This document shows positions 26,294 through 35,316 of a DNA stretch of 64,000 bases, piece by piece. Within the stretch, counting starts at the first letter, position 1; each line of letters starts with the position of its first letter. The translations under genes and the position numbers were made by a program. Source of the stretch: Fredinandcohnia humi (GTDB taxonomy: Bacteria; Bacillota; Bacilli; Bacillales; Bacillaceae_L); NCBI RefSeq assembly GCF_001439915.1, contig NZ_LMBW01000014.1, positions 1 through 64,000 on the forward strand, written 5' to 3'. Under the pieces are notes generated by a model. The model did no database searches, was not told the DNA's origin, and saw only the letters and a list, made by a program, of their open reading frames with translations.

Positions 26294-27508
26294 TTACATC
26301 ACTTGCTCATATGCTTGGAAAGCTTTTTCCATTTTAGCTCGTCCCTCGTTGATTCCTGGATGGAATTGAATGGCTGCGTCTCTCCTGATTGATTTCACAT
26401 TTTCCATTGCTTGGACCACTTTATCGCTTATGTCAGCAACGTCTTGTAATTTTCGCCTAGTGATCGATATTCCTGCGAGTGTGCCTTGTGCAGCGGCTAC
26501 TTTTGCACCCTCGATTCCGGTAATGTTTCCAGCAACAAATAAACCTTCAAGCGGTGTTTCCATTTGTTCATTATGAACAGGAACATGTCCACCAAGTTCT
26601 TCGATATATTGGAATGGGCAGCCAATTACAGAAGCAAGTTCTGCAAGCGGATAAAGTCCACCAGCGATACAAACAAAATCAACGGAAATGGTTTCTTCAC
26701 TCCCCTGTATGCGTTCCCCATCCGGGGTAACCTTGCATATCGTGACAGATTCAACTTGATCTATACCATTTATTTGAACGATTGCTTTACGAATGTCGAT
26801 GGGCATTCCCCACATTTTCACGCCACCACTGGGATAAAATTGTACAGCCAGATTGCGCACCCAGTCCGCTTTTGCAAATTTACTTCCAAACCGAAGGAAA
26901 GCAGAAGGGGCAAGATGTGCAACCCGAATTAACCCTTCCATCACAAGCTTTGGATTTCCTGCTGTTTTCGTGACTGAATTCACAGCTGGTAAAACCATAC
27001 TATGAAGCTCAATTCCCGCTAATTGCAGTTCCCGTGCAATGGCTACTGATAAAACATTAATTCCGGCGACAATCCCTTTTTTACCAACACGAACCCGGTG
27101 TACATTCGACATAACCTGTGCCGCACCGATTGACATGACACCAGGCAGAGTCCACCCTGGGATTGGAGCAGGTGTTTCAGCAGCACCTGTTGCGAGCAGA
27201 AGATTTTCGGTATTAAATCGGCCTTTATTTGTATGTACACAAAAGCCTAGGTTTGTTTTTTCTATATGGTGAACAGAAACGCTGCATCTAATTTCCGTTT
27301 CCAGGTCAGTTGCATTTTTCAGTAATTTTTTTGTTTCCTCCAACCCATTCCACCATTCTCCGTTGGCCTCCTGATAAAGCTGTCCTAGTAATCTACCACC
27401 TGGTTTTGGGTATTCATCGATTACGAGAACGTGTAAATCCCATGCACGGCAAGCGATCGCCGCTGATAATCCCGCCGGACCCGCACCTATGATCACAACA
27501 TCATACAT
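26294..27508 (-). CDS. NAD(P)/FAD-dependent oxidoreductase, HcnB/OoxA-like alpha subunit
   Basis: A 404-aa pyridine-nucleotide-disulfide-type flavoprotein. The FAD motif VVIIGAGPAGLSAAIA is at the N terminus, 'LLATGAAETPAPIPGWTLPGVMSIGAAQ' follows, and 'GLFVAGNITGIEGAKVAAAQG' is near the C terminus. In HcnABC-like dehydrogenases this alpha subunit carries electrons between the substrate flavin and iron-sulfur partners. The start at 27508 has AAGGAGG 9 nt upstream and overlaps the preceding gene by 8 nt; a longer frame inside that gene is unlikely. Confidence 0.9.
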   Translation of the reverse strand: MYDVVIIGAGPAGLSAAIACRAWDLHVLVIDEYPKPGGRLLGQLYQEANGEWWNGLEETKKLLKNATDLETEIRCSVSVHHIEKTNLGFCVHTNKGRFNTENLLLATGAAETPAPIPGWTLPGVMSIGAAQVMSNVHRVRVGKKGIVAGINVLSVAIARELQLAGIELHSMVLPAVNSVTKTAGNPKLVMEGLIRVAHLAPSAFLRFGSKFAKADWVRNLAVQFYPSGGVKMWGMPIDIRKAIVQINGIDQVESVTICKVTPDGERIQGSEETISVDFVCIAGGLYPLAELASVIGCPFQYIEELGGHVPVHNEQMETPLEGLFVAGNITGIEGAKVAAAQGTLAGISITRRKLQDVADISDKVVQAMENVKSIRRDAAIQFHPGINEGRAKMEKAFQAYEQVM

Positions 27509-27908
27509 GTGGAGCATCCTCCTTCTTACCTGCACATTTTTTAGCGAATTCTGCGTATGTCCGAGGCAGATCTTCTGCATTCATGTTTTGCGGGAATGGT
27601 AACGCTTGCATTTTTCCACTTTCAATCATCATATCTTCCACTAACTCCGTCAAGCATGCACGGACCCCTGACGTTTGATTAACCTTCATACGGCATTCAT
27701 AACAGTGGCCGATATTACAATAAATCCCACGTGGTGTCCCGCTTTCTTCATGTACACGCAAGAGACGTATGCCATTCGCGAGAAGTGCAGAAGCAATCGT
27801 ATCGCCTTCATATCCTTGGAGTATTTTCTGATCATATGTAAAAGTAATCGGTTTTTTATTTTCTAAATCTCCTAAAACAGGATGCTTAACGATTCGGTTA
27901 TTATTCAT
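27501..27908 (-). CDS. [2Fe-2S] ferredoxin-like subunit (HcnA type)
   Basis: A 135-aa (2Fe-2S)-binding protein. The cysteines 'GIYCNIGHCYECRMKVN' and a later Cys (VRACLTEL) give the plant-type ferredoxin cluster ligands. In related dehydrogenases this fold is either fused to, or a small partner of, the alpha subunit. It overlaps its neighbours on both sides (4 nt upstream, 8 nt downstream), indicating translational coupling. It serves electron transfer inside the dehydrogenase complex. Confidence 0.88.
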   Translation of the reverse strand: MNNNRIVKHPVLGDLENKKPITFTYDQKILQGYEGDTIASALLANGIRLLRVHEESGTPRGIYCNIGHCYECRMKVNQTSGVRACLTELVEDMMIESGKMQALPFPQNMNAEDLPRTYAEFAKKCAGKKEDAPHV

Positions 27909-28168
27909 GACTGCCCTCCCAATGCTGATAGAGATACTGGTCTGACAGGTGGTTTTATATTTAATGGAATTTCATTACCTGGTCTTTCCCCTTTGATCTC
28001 ATATAAAACGGCATCAACTGCGGTCCGGCATGAGCGCCCGCCACAATACCCCATCCCGGCTCTCGTACGCAATTTAACTTCACGGGCTGAGCATTCATAT
28101 TGCTTAACTGTATTTTGGATGTCTTCTAAAGTCACTTCTTCACATCTGCAAATGATCAGTTTGTCCAT
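27905..28168 (-). CDS. BFD-like [2Fe-2S]-binding protein
   Basis: An 87-aa protein of the bacterioferritin-associated-ferredoxin family. Cysteine pairs 'ICRCEE' near the N terminus and 'GYCGGRSC' in the middle match the BFD [2Fe-2S] motif. It is usually fused at the end of D-amino-acid or opine dehydrogenase alpha subunits; here it is separate and heads the four-gene electron-transfer set. ATGA overlap with the ferredoxin-like gene. No enzymatic role alone; part of the complex (inference from neighbours). Confidence 0.88.
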   Translation of the reverse strand: MDKLIICRCEEVTLEDIQNTVKQYECSAREVKLRTRAGMGYCGGRSCRTAVDAVLYEIKGERPGNEIPLNIKPPVRPVSLSALGGQS

Positions 28169-28230
28169 CTCTTTAAAATCCTCCTTTTGAAAAAAACAGT
28201 TGTATATTTAAAATTTGAAACAGCAATAAG

Positions 28231-28262
28231 TAGAAGAAAGTTATCACCTTCTTCTACTCTAT
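28231..28262 (-). terminator. hairpin between the carrier gene and the dehydrogenase genes
   Basis: AGTAGAAGAA pairs with TTCTTCTACT around a 12-nt loop, about 20 nt past the stop of the NhaC-family gene. There is no long U run, so it may be a partial terminator that reduces read-through into the dehydrogenase genes. Confidence 0.55.
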
Positions 28263-28283
28263 TATACTATGATTAAATTCGAG

Positions 28284-29744
28284 TTAGACTCCTATATTTT
28301 TATTGTCCTTATGTTCATCGACTAATGTTAGAGATTTTACTGGTTCTCCATTATTTCCTACATAAGTCCTTCCCCAACCAGTTATGACAGAAAAGATCAT
28401 AACCGCTAATAAAGCCCAACAATAGATAATCCAAATTCCTAGTTGTCCGGTAGATAAGATAGGAACCATCTCTCCATACACACCATTCGCTTCTTCCGAT
28501 AGAGACTTAACTAAAAATAATGCAGGTGACCAAGGTACGATGAAACACAAAGTATTTGCAAAAGCATCTAATATATTCGCAATTCGATATTTATAAATAC
28601 GATATTTCTCTGCCATGGGCTTTGCATAAGAAACGCCTATCGCAAGTATTGGAGGTGCATTAAGCCCCATCACAGAAGTCAATGCTAAGGTTAGAGCTCC
28701 AATAGAAGCTTCTACCCCTCTAGCAGTTGATATAAATTTTTCTGCAATACTCATTAATGCTTTATCACCTTTTCCTACTTTCATAATATTTACACAGGCC
28801 ATAATCAATAAAGCAAAAATACAAATATCGACCATCCCTGCGACTCCATTTACAAACACCCCTTGTGCAGCACCATCCTGGATATAAAATAAATTTGAAA
28901 AGCTATTTAAGCCAAATAGATGTGCAATGATTATTCCCACTACTGTTCCTATTGTTGTTGCACTAATTAAATGAGCACCTTTAACTGCAAATATGATTGT
29001 TATTATTGCAGGTATAATCATCACTAAACCTAATGGGTTCATATGTTTACTTAATTGTTCATAGGGAAGTACCTCTTGTGATGAGCCACCTCCACCGAAA
29101 ATAGCTATAAGAATTATAGTTATAATGGTTGCAGGAATTACATATTTAATCCTTGATTTCACGACACCACCTACATCTGCATCTTGACTTGCAGCAGATG
29201 CAATTGTTGTGTCTGAAATCGGTGCAATATTATCTCCAAAGGCAGCACCACCGACAATTGCCCCTGCCAATATAATAGGATCAGCACCCAATAGTATACC
29301 TGCTGGATATAAAACGGATATCCCTGCAATAATTGTTCCGAAAGAAGTTCCTGTCGCAGTTGCAAAAAGTGCGCTGGCTACAAATGCAATAATAACAAAT
29401 AATGTACCAGTTGCGCCTATATGATAGGCAGCCCAAAGAATGCCGTCTACTAATCCCGATTCCTTTAATACTTGCGCAAATACTCCAGCAAATATCCAAC
29501 ATACAACTGGAATTATTGCTATCTTATCAGCCATTCCTTCAATAACAGCCATTGAATATTTTTCTTTTTCTTTACTTAGGAAATATGTAACCATAATTCC
29601 TACTAATGCTGCGACCCACATTCCCCTTAAGTCAGGAGCCTTAAGCAAAGAAATGATAATTGCTATAGTAATGAAAATGCCAAAAGGTATTAATGAAACA
29701 AACCGACCACCATAAAATTGCACATTAGTAATTTCTTGATTCAT
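28284..29744 (-). CDS. NhaC-family Na+/H+ antiporter-like amino-acid/organic-acid carrier
   Basis: A 486-aa polytopic membrane protein with about 11-12 hydrophobic segments. Signatures: 'TATGTSFGTIIAGISVLYPAG', 'GGAAFGDNIAPISDTTIASAASQ' (discontinuous-helix motif typical of NhaC) and 'MGLNAPPILAIG'. NhaC-family members include Na+/H+ exchange and amino-acid or malate/lactate exchange. Next to D-aminotransferase and dehydrogenase genes it is likely the importer of the cluster substrate, driven by Na+ or H+. Start supported by GGAG 8 nt upstream. Confidence 0.88.
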   Translation of the reverse strand: MNQEITNVQFYGGRFVSLIPFGIFITIAIIISLLKAPDLRGMWVAALVGIMVTYFLSKEKEKYSMAVIEGMADKIAIIPVVCWIFAGVFAQVLKESGLVDGILWAAYHIGATGTLFVIIAFVASALFATATGTSFGTIIAGISVLYPAGILLGADPIILAGAIVGGAAFGDNIAPISDTTIASAASQDADVGGVVKSRIKYVIPATIITIILIAIFGGGGSSQEVLPYEQLSKHMNPLGLVMIIPAIITIIFAVKGAHLISATTIGTVVGIIIAHLFGLNSFSNLFYIQDGAAQGVFVNGVAGMVDICIFALLIMACVNIMKVGKGDKALMSIAEKFISTARGVEASIGALTLALTSVMGLNAPPILAIGVSYAKPMAEKYRIYKYRIANILDAFANTLCFIVPWSPALFLVKSLSEEANGVYGEMVPILSTGQLGIWIIYCWALLAVMIFSVITGWGRTYVGNNGEPVKSLTLVDEHKDNKNIGV

Positions 29745-29825
29745 TGTTTTGCTCCTCCGATTCTTAATAAAACTGACCCAAATGAATTTGTTACTACAAG
29801 TTTACAGTTTTTCCTTAATAAACTT

Positions 29826-30683
29826 TTAAAGAGAAGCAATCCCGCTTTTATGAGTAAGTTTGTATAATTCATCTTGGATTTTCTTCGTGACTTCACCTAT
29901 CTCAATTGTTGTTTCATTGACTTTCCGGATTGGTATAATACCTAAAAATGTTACGGATAAAAATGCCTCATCTGCTGTTAATAAAAAATCTTTATTAAAG
30001 GCCTGTTCAACCACTTCAATATCATTTTTCTCACAAATCTCGAGAACAGTTTGTCTAGTAATACCGTTCAAAATATAGTTATCTGCTGGATGTGTGTAAA
30101 GTTTATTCTCTTTTACAACAAACACATTGGATGAACTACCTTCCGTTATCATTTCGCCTCTATGAAGGATAGCTTCAAAACAATTATTTTTAACGGCTGT
30201 TTCTTTTGCTAAAACATTAGGTAACAAATTTAAACTCTTTATATTACATCTAAGCCACCTCACATCTTCCACAAGCATCGTTTTTACACCATCTGTATAA
30301 TGATTTTCTGGTAATCTCGTAGTTTCGGTAGTATGTGCGATTAGTTTTGGTGATACCTCTATTTGCGGAAAGTGGTGTGTTCTTGGTGCAACTCCCCGGC
30401 TTATTTGTATATAAATAAAGCCAGTAACTAAATGATTCATTTCGATAAGTTGCAGCAATTTCTTTTTTAATTCCACTTGATTGTATGGCATATTAATTTC
30501 TATCTGGTCAGCACTATTCTCAAGTCTCGCTATATGTTTCTCCATTTTAAATGGAGTTCCATTATAAACTCCAATAACATCGTAAACACCATCACCAAAT
30601 ACATAAGCCCTGTCTAGAAAATCAGTTTTCACATTTTCTCTTTGCACAACCTGATTGTTTTCTAATACATAATTCATCTTCAA
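29826..30683 (-). CDS. dat: D-amino-acid aminotransferase (class IV, PLP-dependent)
   Basis: A 285-aa fold-type IV transaminase. Key segments: 'LDRAYVFGDGVYDV', 'YIQISRGVAPRTHHFP', and the PLP-binding Lys in 'RWLRCNIKSLNLLPNVLAK', followed by 'EGSSSNVFVV' and 'ILNGITRQTVLEI'. The RGVAPRTHxFP string is characteristic of D-alanine aminotransferase rather than branched-chain enzymes. It swaps amino groups between D-amino acids and 2-oxo acids. First gene of the operon that goes on to the carrier and dehydrogenase. A D-amino-acid role for the whole cluster is the natural inference. Confidence 0.9.
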   Translation of the reverse strand: MKMNYVLENNQVVQRENVKTDFLDRAYVFGDGVYDVIGVYNGTPFKMEKHIARLENSADQIEINMPYNQVELKKKLLQLIEMNHLVTGFIYIQISRGVAPRTHHFPQIEVSPKLIAHTTETTRLPENHYTDGVKTMLVEDVRWLRCNIKSLNLLPNVLAKETAVKNNCFEAILHRGEMITEGSSSNVFVVKENKLYTHPADNYILNGITRQTVLEICEKNDIEVVEQAFNKDFLLTADEAFLSVTFLGIIPIRKVNETTIEIGEVTKKIQDELYKLTHKSGIASL

Positions 30684-30754
30684 ACAACCCCTTATTTTAG
30701 TAATTATATGAATATTGCGACTATTGTTTTCATTTTATACCACTTACTCAGAAT

Positions 30755-31198
30755 TTAATTTGAGGCATCCATTTCATAAGAGCTACTTGTAGCAAATTTA
30801 TTTTTTAGTATAAAAGCAACCAAAACTAAGATCAGAATTGTTGAAAGAAGACCGATAATCACACTGTTAGTGAATCCTAAGATCATGTAACCAACAATTG
30901 AAACACCACCACAAATTAATGCATAAGGCAATTGCGACATGATGTGATCAATAGCGTGTACACCGTTTCCAATAGAAGAGAGAATAGTTGTGTCTGACAA
31001 CGGGGAGCTATGTTCACCAAATATACATCCTGCAAGAACAGCTCCGAATACTGGTATGACATAAGTAGGGTCTATGATGGCAATGATTTCAGCACCAATA
31101 GGTAACATTAAAATTAACGTTCCAAATGTACTTCCCGTAGAAAATGACATAATTGCTGCTAAAACAAAGAAAATAACTGAGAACCATGTAATTGTCGT
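30755..31198 (-). pseudogene. 3'-half remnant of an NhaC-family carrier
   Basis: The frame reads like the middle and end of an NhaC transporter ('SFSTGSTFGTLILMLPIGAEI', 'GCIFGEHSSPLSDTTILSS') with roughly 148 codons left after a stop at 31199-31201. The N-terminal two-thirds are absent and no ribosome binding site precedes it. The piece still codes for the family's discontinuous-helix motif. It lies just upstream of the intact operon, so a second carrier gene has decayed here. Confidence 0.85.
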
Positions 31199-31355
31199 CT
31201 AATCACCAAATAGGAGCTATATATACTGATATCCCCCCTTTCGATAGGTAAGCGATTATATTTTCTACTTTCATGTCCTAGTATGATTTCATCTCCCCCT
31301 TCTAATAAAGAAAAGTATTCTACTTATTAATGGCCAGTGTATTTTTAAGATAAAA

Positions 31356-31401
31356 AGAATGTGTGGATATCCATACCTATGTAATATAATCCACACATTC
31401 T
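31356..31401 (-). terminator. intrinsic terminator of the FAH-family gene
   Basis: A 13-bp stem (31356-31368 with 31389-31401) and a minus-strand T-rich tail (TTTTTAT), 45 nt past the gene's stop. The rest of 31199-31446 shows nothing coding. Confidence 0.8.
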
Positions 31402-31446
31402 AGTTGCTTTTCCATTAAGATAAGACAGTCTCTAGGTTTCTCTCAA

Positions 31447-32301
31447 TTATTCGAGCACATTCGTAAGCGTTCCGATGTTTTCTATCGAAATTGTAATTTC
31501 ATCACCAGATTTTAACCATATCTGTTTTTCCTCGGGATATCCGACAATAACTCCAGATGGTGTACCAGTGTATATCAGATCACCAGGCTCTAGTGTCATG
31601 TATTGCGAAGCATAGCTCACAATTTCCGAACAATCGAAAACCATATCTTTTGTATTCTCTGATTGGCGGGTAACACCATTTACTTTACATTCAATTTGCA
31701 GATTGTGTACATCATTGATTTCATCTGCTGTTACAAGATATGGACCTACAGGGGCGAACTTATCACCTGTTTTACCTAATAGCCATTGACTTGTACGAAA
31801 TTGGAAACTCCGTTCAGAAAAATCATTTCCCACGCTATAACCAAAAACATAATCAAGTGCATCTTCCTCGCTTACATTTTTCGCTGTTTTACCAATTACA
31901 ATAACAAGTTCTGCTTCGTAATCAAATTTTTCCCCATTTTTCGGGAGCTCAATGATCTCTTGGTGTGCAGCAAGCGCATTATTAAATTTACTAAACAACA
32001 CAGGAGTAGTAGGAATTGGAAGATTCGCTTCTGCTGCATGTTTTGCGTAGTTTAAACCTACGCAAATAATCTTCTCAGGTTTTGTAACGATAGGAGCAAA
32101 AGTAAGCGTAGATTCATCCACGTATGAAACAGTGGCATCCTGGATGGCATTTTGAAGGTTTGTTACACCTTCTGTTCCTTGGGAAATTACTTCTTCCATC
32201 GTCATTTGATTATCAAATATTGTAGTACTATCGATAATTCCCTGTTCCGTTTTGATTCCTAAGCGGATTTCTCCATCATGGTTAAAATTTAATAGTTTCA
32301 T
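31447..32301 (-). CDS. fumarylacetoacetate hydrolase-family protein
   Basis: A 284-aa FAH-superfamily enzyme with 'ICVGLNYAKHA', 'FDYEAELVIVIGKTAKNV', 'RSFQFRTSQWLLGK' and 'LEPGDLIYTGTPSGVIVG'. The family covers acylpyruvate hydrolases, 2-keto-pentenoate hydratases and oxaloacetate tautomerase/decarboxylases. It shares about the same motifs as the gentisate-operon protein but is only a paralogue. It is encoded 22 nt after the TrmB-type regulator on the same strand. Substrate not predictable. Confidence 0.88.
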   Translation of the reverse strand: MKLLNFNHDGEIRLGIKTEQGIIDSTTIFDNQMTMEEVISQGTEGVTNLQNAIQDATVSYVDESTLTFAPIVTKPEKIICVGLNYAKHAAEANLPIPTTPVLFSKFNNALAAHQEIIELPKNGEKFDYEAELVIVIGKTAKNVSEEDALDYVFGYSVGNDFSERSFQFRTSQWLLGKTGDKFAPVGPYLVTADEINDVHNLQIECKVNGVTRQSENTKDMVFDCSEIVSYASQYMTLEPGDLIYTGTPSGVIVGYPEEKQIWLKSGDEITISIENIGTLTNVLE

Positions 32302-32323
32302 ATTTTTTCTCCTTATCTATGTG

Positions 32324-33136
32324 CTAAAATTTATTAATATAGCTGTCAAAGCCTTCCCCATATCGATTCTCTAATTCCTCTTTAAATTCATAAGTCAATC
32401 GATTTACTAAAATGTCATGTCGAATATAGTTACTGGTGGTCATCACTGTGGATGGATGGCTTGAGATGACTGCATGAGCCCCGTCTCCATCACTTAACGT
32501 TTGGAATACAATTGATTTCTCATTGTCAATGACTATACAAAGTTCACCTGCATGACGACGTAGCGCATTTTTAATTTGGTAGTGGGTAAAATTTTTCCAT
32601 GATACTTTCCACTCTGCTTCATCAAATGTCAAAGAGACAATGTCAACACCTCGGACAAATGCCGCCTGCAACGTTTCCCTTAAAGCCTCTAATTCGCTCG
32701 TCCAACCGCTCAGAAGTATTTGTGTTTTGGAATTTTCTACGGCAGATCGAATCGCCTCTATGGATGCAGAGTAACCATGTATCATAAAAAGCTCCGTCCA
32801 ATTAGTATCGCTGGTCGTTGTGATTTCCTTCAGTGCTTTTTCTAGGAAGTTCGTATTCTCTGAGAACGCTTTCCATTTTTGGTCAAGCAAATCCCGATAA
32901 GAGATGGGTATGTATCCAATTTTGTTTCCTTTGTCTCCCCCTGAAACACTGCTAACAACTCCACGCTCTTGCATTTTTCGAAGTGTCTCATACACCTTTG
33001 GAGCAGGCACACCGGAAAGTGTAGCAATTAAATTACCGTTTGAAGGATGAGAACGCAATAGTGCAATATAAATTTTTGCCTCATATTCTGTAAATCCAAG
33101 TTCTTTTAAATTATGTATAGTTTCTTCAATTTTCAA
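32324..33136 (-). CDS. TrmB-family transcriptional regulator
   Basis: A 270-aa TrmB protein. The N-terminal winged helix ('LGFTEYEAKIYIALLRSHP', 'VPAPKVYETLRKMQERGVV') is followed by a phospholipase-D-like effector domain ('TQILLSGWTSELEAL'). TrmB regulators often sense sugars or other metabolites. Directly upstream of the FAH-family gene in the same transcription unit, so it likely controls it. Start supported by GGAG about 8 nt upstream. Confidence 0.88.
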   Translation of the reverse strand: MKIEETIHNLKELGFTEYEAKIYIALLRSHPSNGNLIATLSGVPAPKVYETLRKMQERGVVSSVSGGDKGNKIGYIPISYRDLLDQKWKAFSENTNFLEKALKEITTTSDTNWTELFMIHGYSASIEAIRSAVENSKTQILLSGWTSELEALRETLQAAFVRGVDIVSLTFDEAEWKVSWKNFTHYQIKNALRRHAGELCIVIDNEKSIVFQTLSDGDGAHAVISSHPSTVMTTSNYIRHDILVNRLTYEFKEELENRYGEGFDSYINKF

Positions 33137-33238
33137 TTAATTCAACTCCTTAAATGAATGTTACTACCTTTGTAGTTAAATTGTCAATATATTTAGTCGT
33201 TTTAAAAAAAGATTTAGAAAAAATGTTTTTGTCATAAA

Positions 33239-33267
33239 AAAGAAGCCAATACATGATTGGCTTCTTT
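33239..33267. terminator. bidirectional terminator after the EamA gene
   Basis: AAAGAAGCCAAT (33239-33250) pairs with ATTGGCTTCTTT (33256-33267) around a 5-nt loop; a U run follows in both directions. It lies 17 nt past the EamA stop. Confidence 0.88.
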
Positions 33268-33283
33268 CTTAATTAAACTGAAG

Positions 33284-34252
33284 TCAGGATGCCCGTTCCC
33301 GCAATTTCGTTTGAGCAATCGGCTGCTTGTATTCTTTCTTTTGCAACCTGATAAAAAGATTATTGGCCAAAAGGGAAAGAATGATGAGGACAGTGCCTAG
33401 AATATCAAACATCGTCACATCATAACCTTGATAAATCGAAACGACAAGTGTCGTTACAGGAACAAAGTTAATAAACAAAAGTGCGTTGATTGGTGATAAA
33501 ATACTTACTCCCACGTTCCAGCCGAGCAGTGCAATGAGACCCGGAAAAATAATCATAAACAGTAAATGAGGACCTGTTGCCATGATCACTTCTTCTGTTG
33601 GGAAAGATATGTATCCAACCATTGTTGCTCCCGCTACAACCACACCTGCTGTTATCGTCCCGAGTAAACAGCTTAACGTTGAATACCGCAATACGGACCA
33701 ACCGCTAAACTCACTTCCGCCCATCGTGTAAATTACCCACCCAACAACTGCGATGAAGATAAGAATGGAAGGAATCAAATTATCCGTTGCACTTAGAAAG
33801 GATTGAAGATCCCCTTTCGTAATCACTAATATCGCACCGATCAATGACACGAGTACACATGTTAATGTAAATGAATGTGGACGTTTTTTAAAAAACATCC
33901 AGACGATCACAATCGAAATCATCGGCATTAGCGATTCGTTAATGGATGCAACCATTACTCCTGGCTCACCCAATAAATCTTCTCCCCAGAAGATAAATAG
34001 ATTATAGACCGTAAATGCCATTGTCCCGAAGAACCATAATGGCAAGCCTTTGCCATCAAAACGAAACGCTTGTTTTCCTTCTTTCCAGAATAACATCACA
34101 ACCAAAATAATCGTTACAGCCCCGTAACGAATGATTGTAAAATAAAAAGGATCGATATGCTTAAAGGCTGCATGTGCAACTGGAAACATAGCTCCCCATG
34201 AAACAGCAGCAATAAAACACAAAAAAGCTCCCCATAAAACGTTATTTCTCAA
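33284..34252 (-). CDS. EamA/DMT-family transporter
   Basis: A 322-aa drug/metabolite transporter with ten hydrophobic segments in two EamA repeats (first ends near 'LVSLIGAILVITKGD', second near 'TVLIILSLLANNLFI'). Such exporters move amino acids, nucleosides or drugs out of the cell. It is divergent from a LysR gene 140 bp away, the usual arrangement of a LysR-controlled efflux gene. Substrate unknown. Confidence 0.88.
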   Translation of the reverse strand: MRNNVLWGAFLCFIAAVSWGAMFPVAHAAFKHIDPFYFTIIRYGAVTIILVVMLFWKEGKQAFRFDGKGLPLWFFGTMAFTVYNLFIFWGEDLLGEPGVMVASINESLMPMISIVIVWMFFKKRPHSFTLTCVLVSLIGAILVITKGDLQSFLSATDNLIPSILIFIAVVGWVIYTMGGSEFSGWSVLRYSTLSCLLGTITAGVVVAGATMVGYISFPTEEVIMATGPHLLFMIIFPGLIALLGWNVGVSILSPINALLFINFVPVTTLVVSIYQGYDVTMFDILGTVLIILSLLANNLFIRLQKKEYKQPIAQTKLRERAS

Positions 34253-34392
34253 TTTCCTTCCGCGCCTCCCTGATGACTAATACATTGATTATCTCCTCTT
34301 TTTGATATCTTGTAAAATGAATAATAATGATTAAATACCATCTGTTTTTGTGATATCATAAAGGGATGGAATAAGCACAAGGGGGATTAAAA

Positions 34393-35265
34393 GTGGAGTT
34401 CAAAGATTTAGAGATTTTTCAGTTGGTTGCAGAAAAAGGAACCATTACTGAAGCAGCAAAAGAATTGAAATACGTGCAATCAAATATTACCTCCCGAATT
34501 CGTAAGTTAGAAGCTGAAATGAATACGCCGTTGTTTAATCGACATCGACGTGGGATGAGCCTTACACCGGAAGGAAAAAAACTATTAACCTATAGTCAAA
34601 AAATATTGACATTAACAGAAGAAATGAAACAAGCCGTTCAAACCGACAAAGAACCGTCTGGAAAATTAGAAATTGGTACAGTCGAAACCGTCATTCATTT
34701 ACCTAAAATTTTATCTAGCTATGTAAAAAAATATAAAGATGTTGATCTGTCTATATTTACTGGCGTTACAAACACCTTGATGGAGGAAGTGTTACATCAT
34801 AAGTTGGATGGTGCTTTCATCACCGAATCAGATTTAAATCCCGACCTTGTATCTCATGAAGTATTTCAAGAGGAACTCGTTCTCATTTCTGATACTCGAG
34901 TTTCCACTCTTGATGAGCTAACAGAAGAACCAATTTTATGCTTTAGCAAAGGCTGCGGATACCGGGCTCGTCTAGCAGAATGGTATAAGGATCAAAACAT
35001 TACTCCCAAAAAAATAATGGAATTCGGCACATTAGAAACCATCTTGCGTAGTACTGTTATGGGACTTGGCATTGCATTCGTTCCAAAATCAGAGGTTACA
35101 CAACTAGAAAAGGACGGACTCATTCAATTTCATAAACTCCCAGAGCAATATAGCAAGATAAAAACAGTTTTCATAAGAAGATCCGACACCTACCTAACCC
35201 CAACAATCGAAAAATTCATCGAAACAATCGAGGGTCAGAGGGACAGGTCCATTGTCCCAAAATAA
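34393..35265 (+). CDS. LysR-family transcriptional regulator
   Basis: A 290-aa LTTR. The N-terminal HTH ('EFKDLEIFQLVAEKGTITEAA', 'SNITSRIRKLEAEMNTPLF') precedes a periplasmic-binding-like effector domain. GGGGG upstream of the start supports it. The last ten residues (GQRDRSIVPK) are encoded by a GGGACA...TGTCCC repeat that recurs in the region, so the original C terminus may have been slightly altered. Divergent from the EamA exporter, its probable target. Confidence 0.9.
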   Translation: MEFKDLEIFQLVAEKGTITEAAKELKYVQSNITSRIRKLEAEMNTPLFNRHRRGMSLTPEGKKLLTYSQKILTLTEEMKQAVQTDKEPSGKLEIGTVETVIHLPKILSSYVKKYKDVDLSIFTGVTNTLMEEVLHHKLDGAFITESDLNPDLVSHEVFQEELVLISDTRVSTLDELTEEPILCFSKGCGYRARLAEWYKDQNITPKKIMEFGTLETILRSTVMGLGIAFVPKSEVTQLEKDGLIQFHKLPEQYSKIKTVFIRRSDTYLTPTIEKFIETIEGQRDRSIVPK

Positions 35266-35275
35266 ACATTACGAA

Positions 35276-35310
35276 AAAGGGCGAGTCCCACACCGGGTGA
35301 CTGGCCCTTT
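35276..35310. terminator. bidirectional terminator between LysR and copA
   Basis: AAAGGGC (35276-35282) pairs with GCCCTTT (35304-35310), with an inner AGTC-type stem. It serves both convergent genes. Confidence 0.75.
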
Positions 35311-35316
35311 ACTAGA

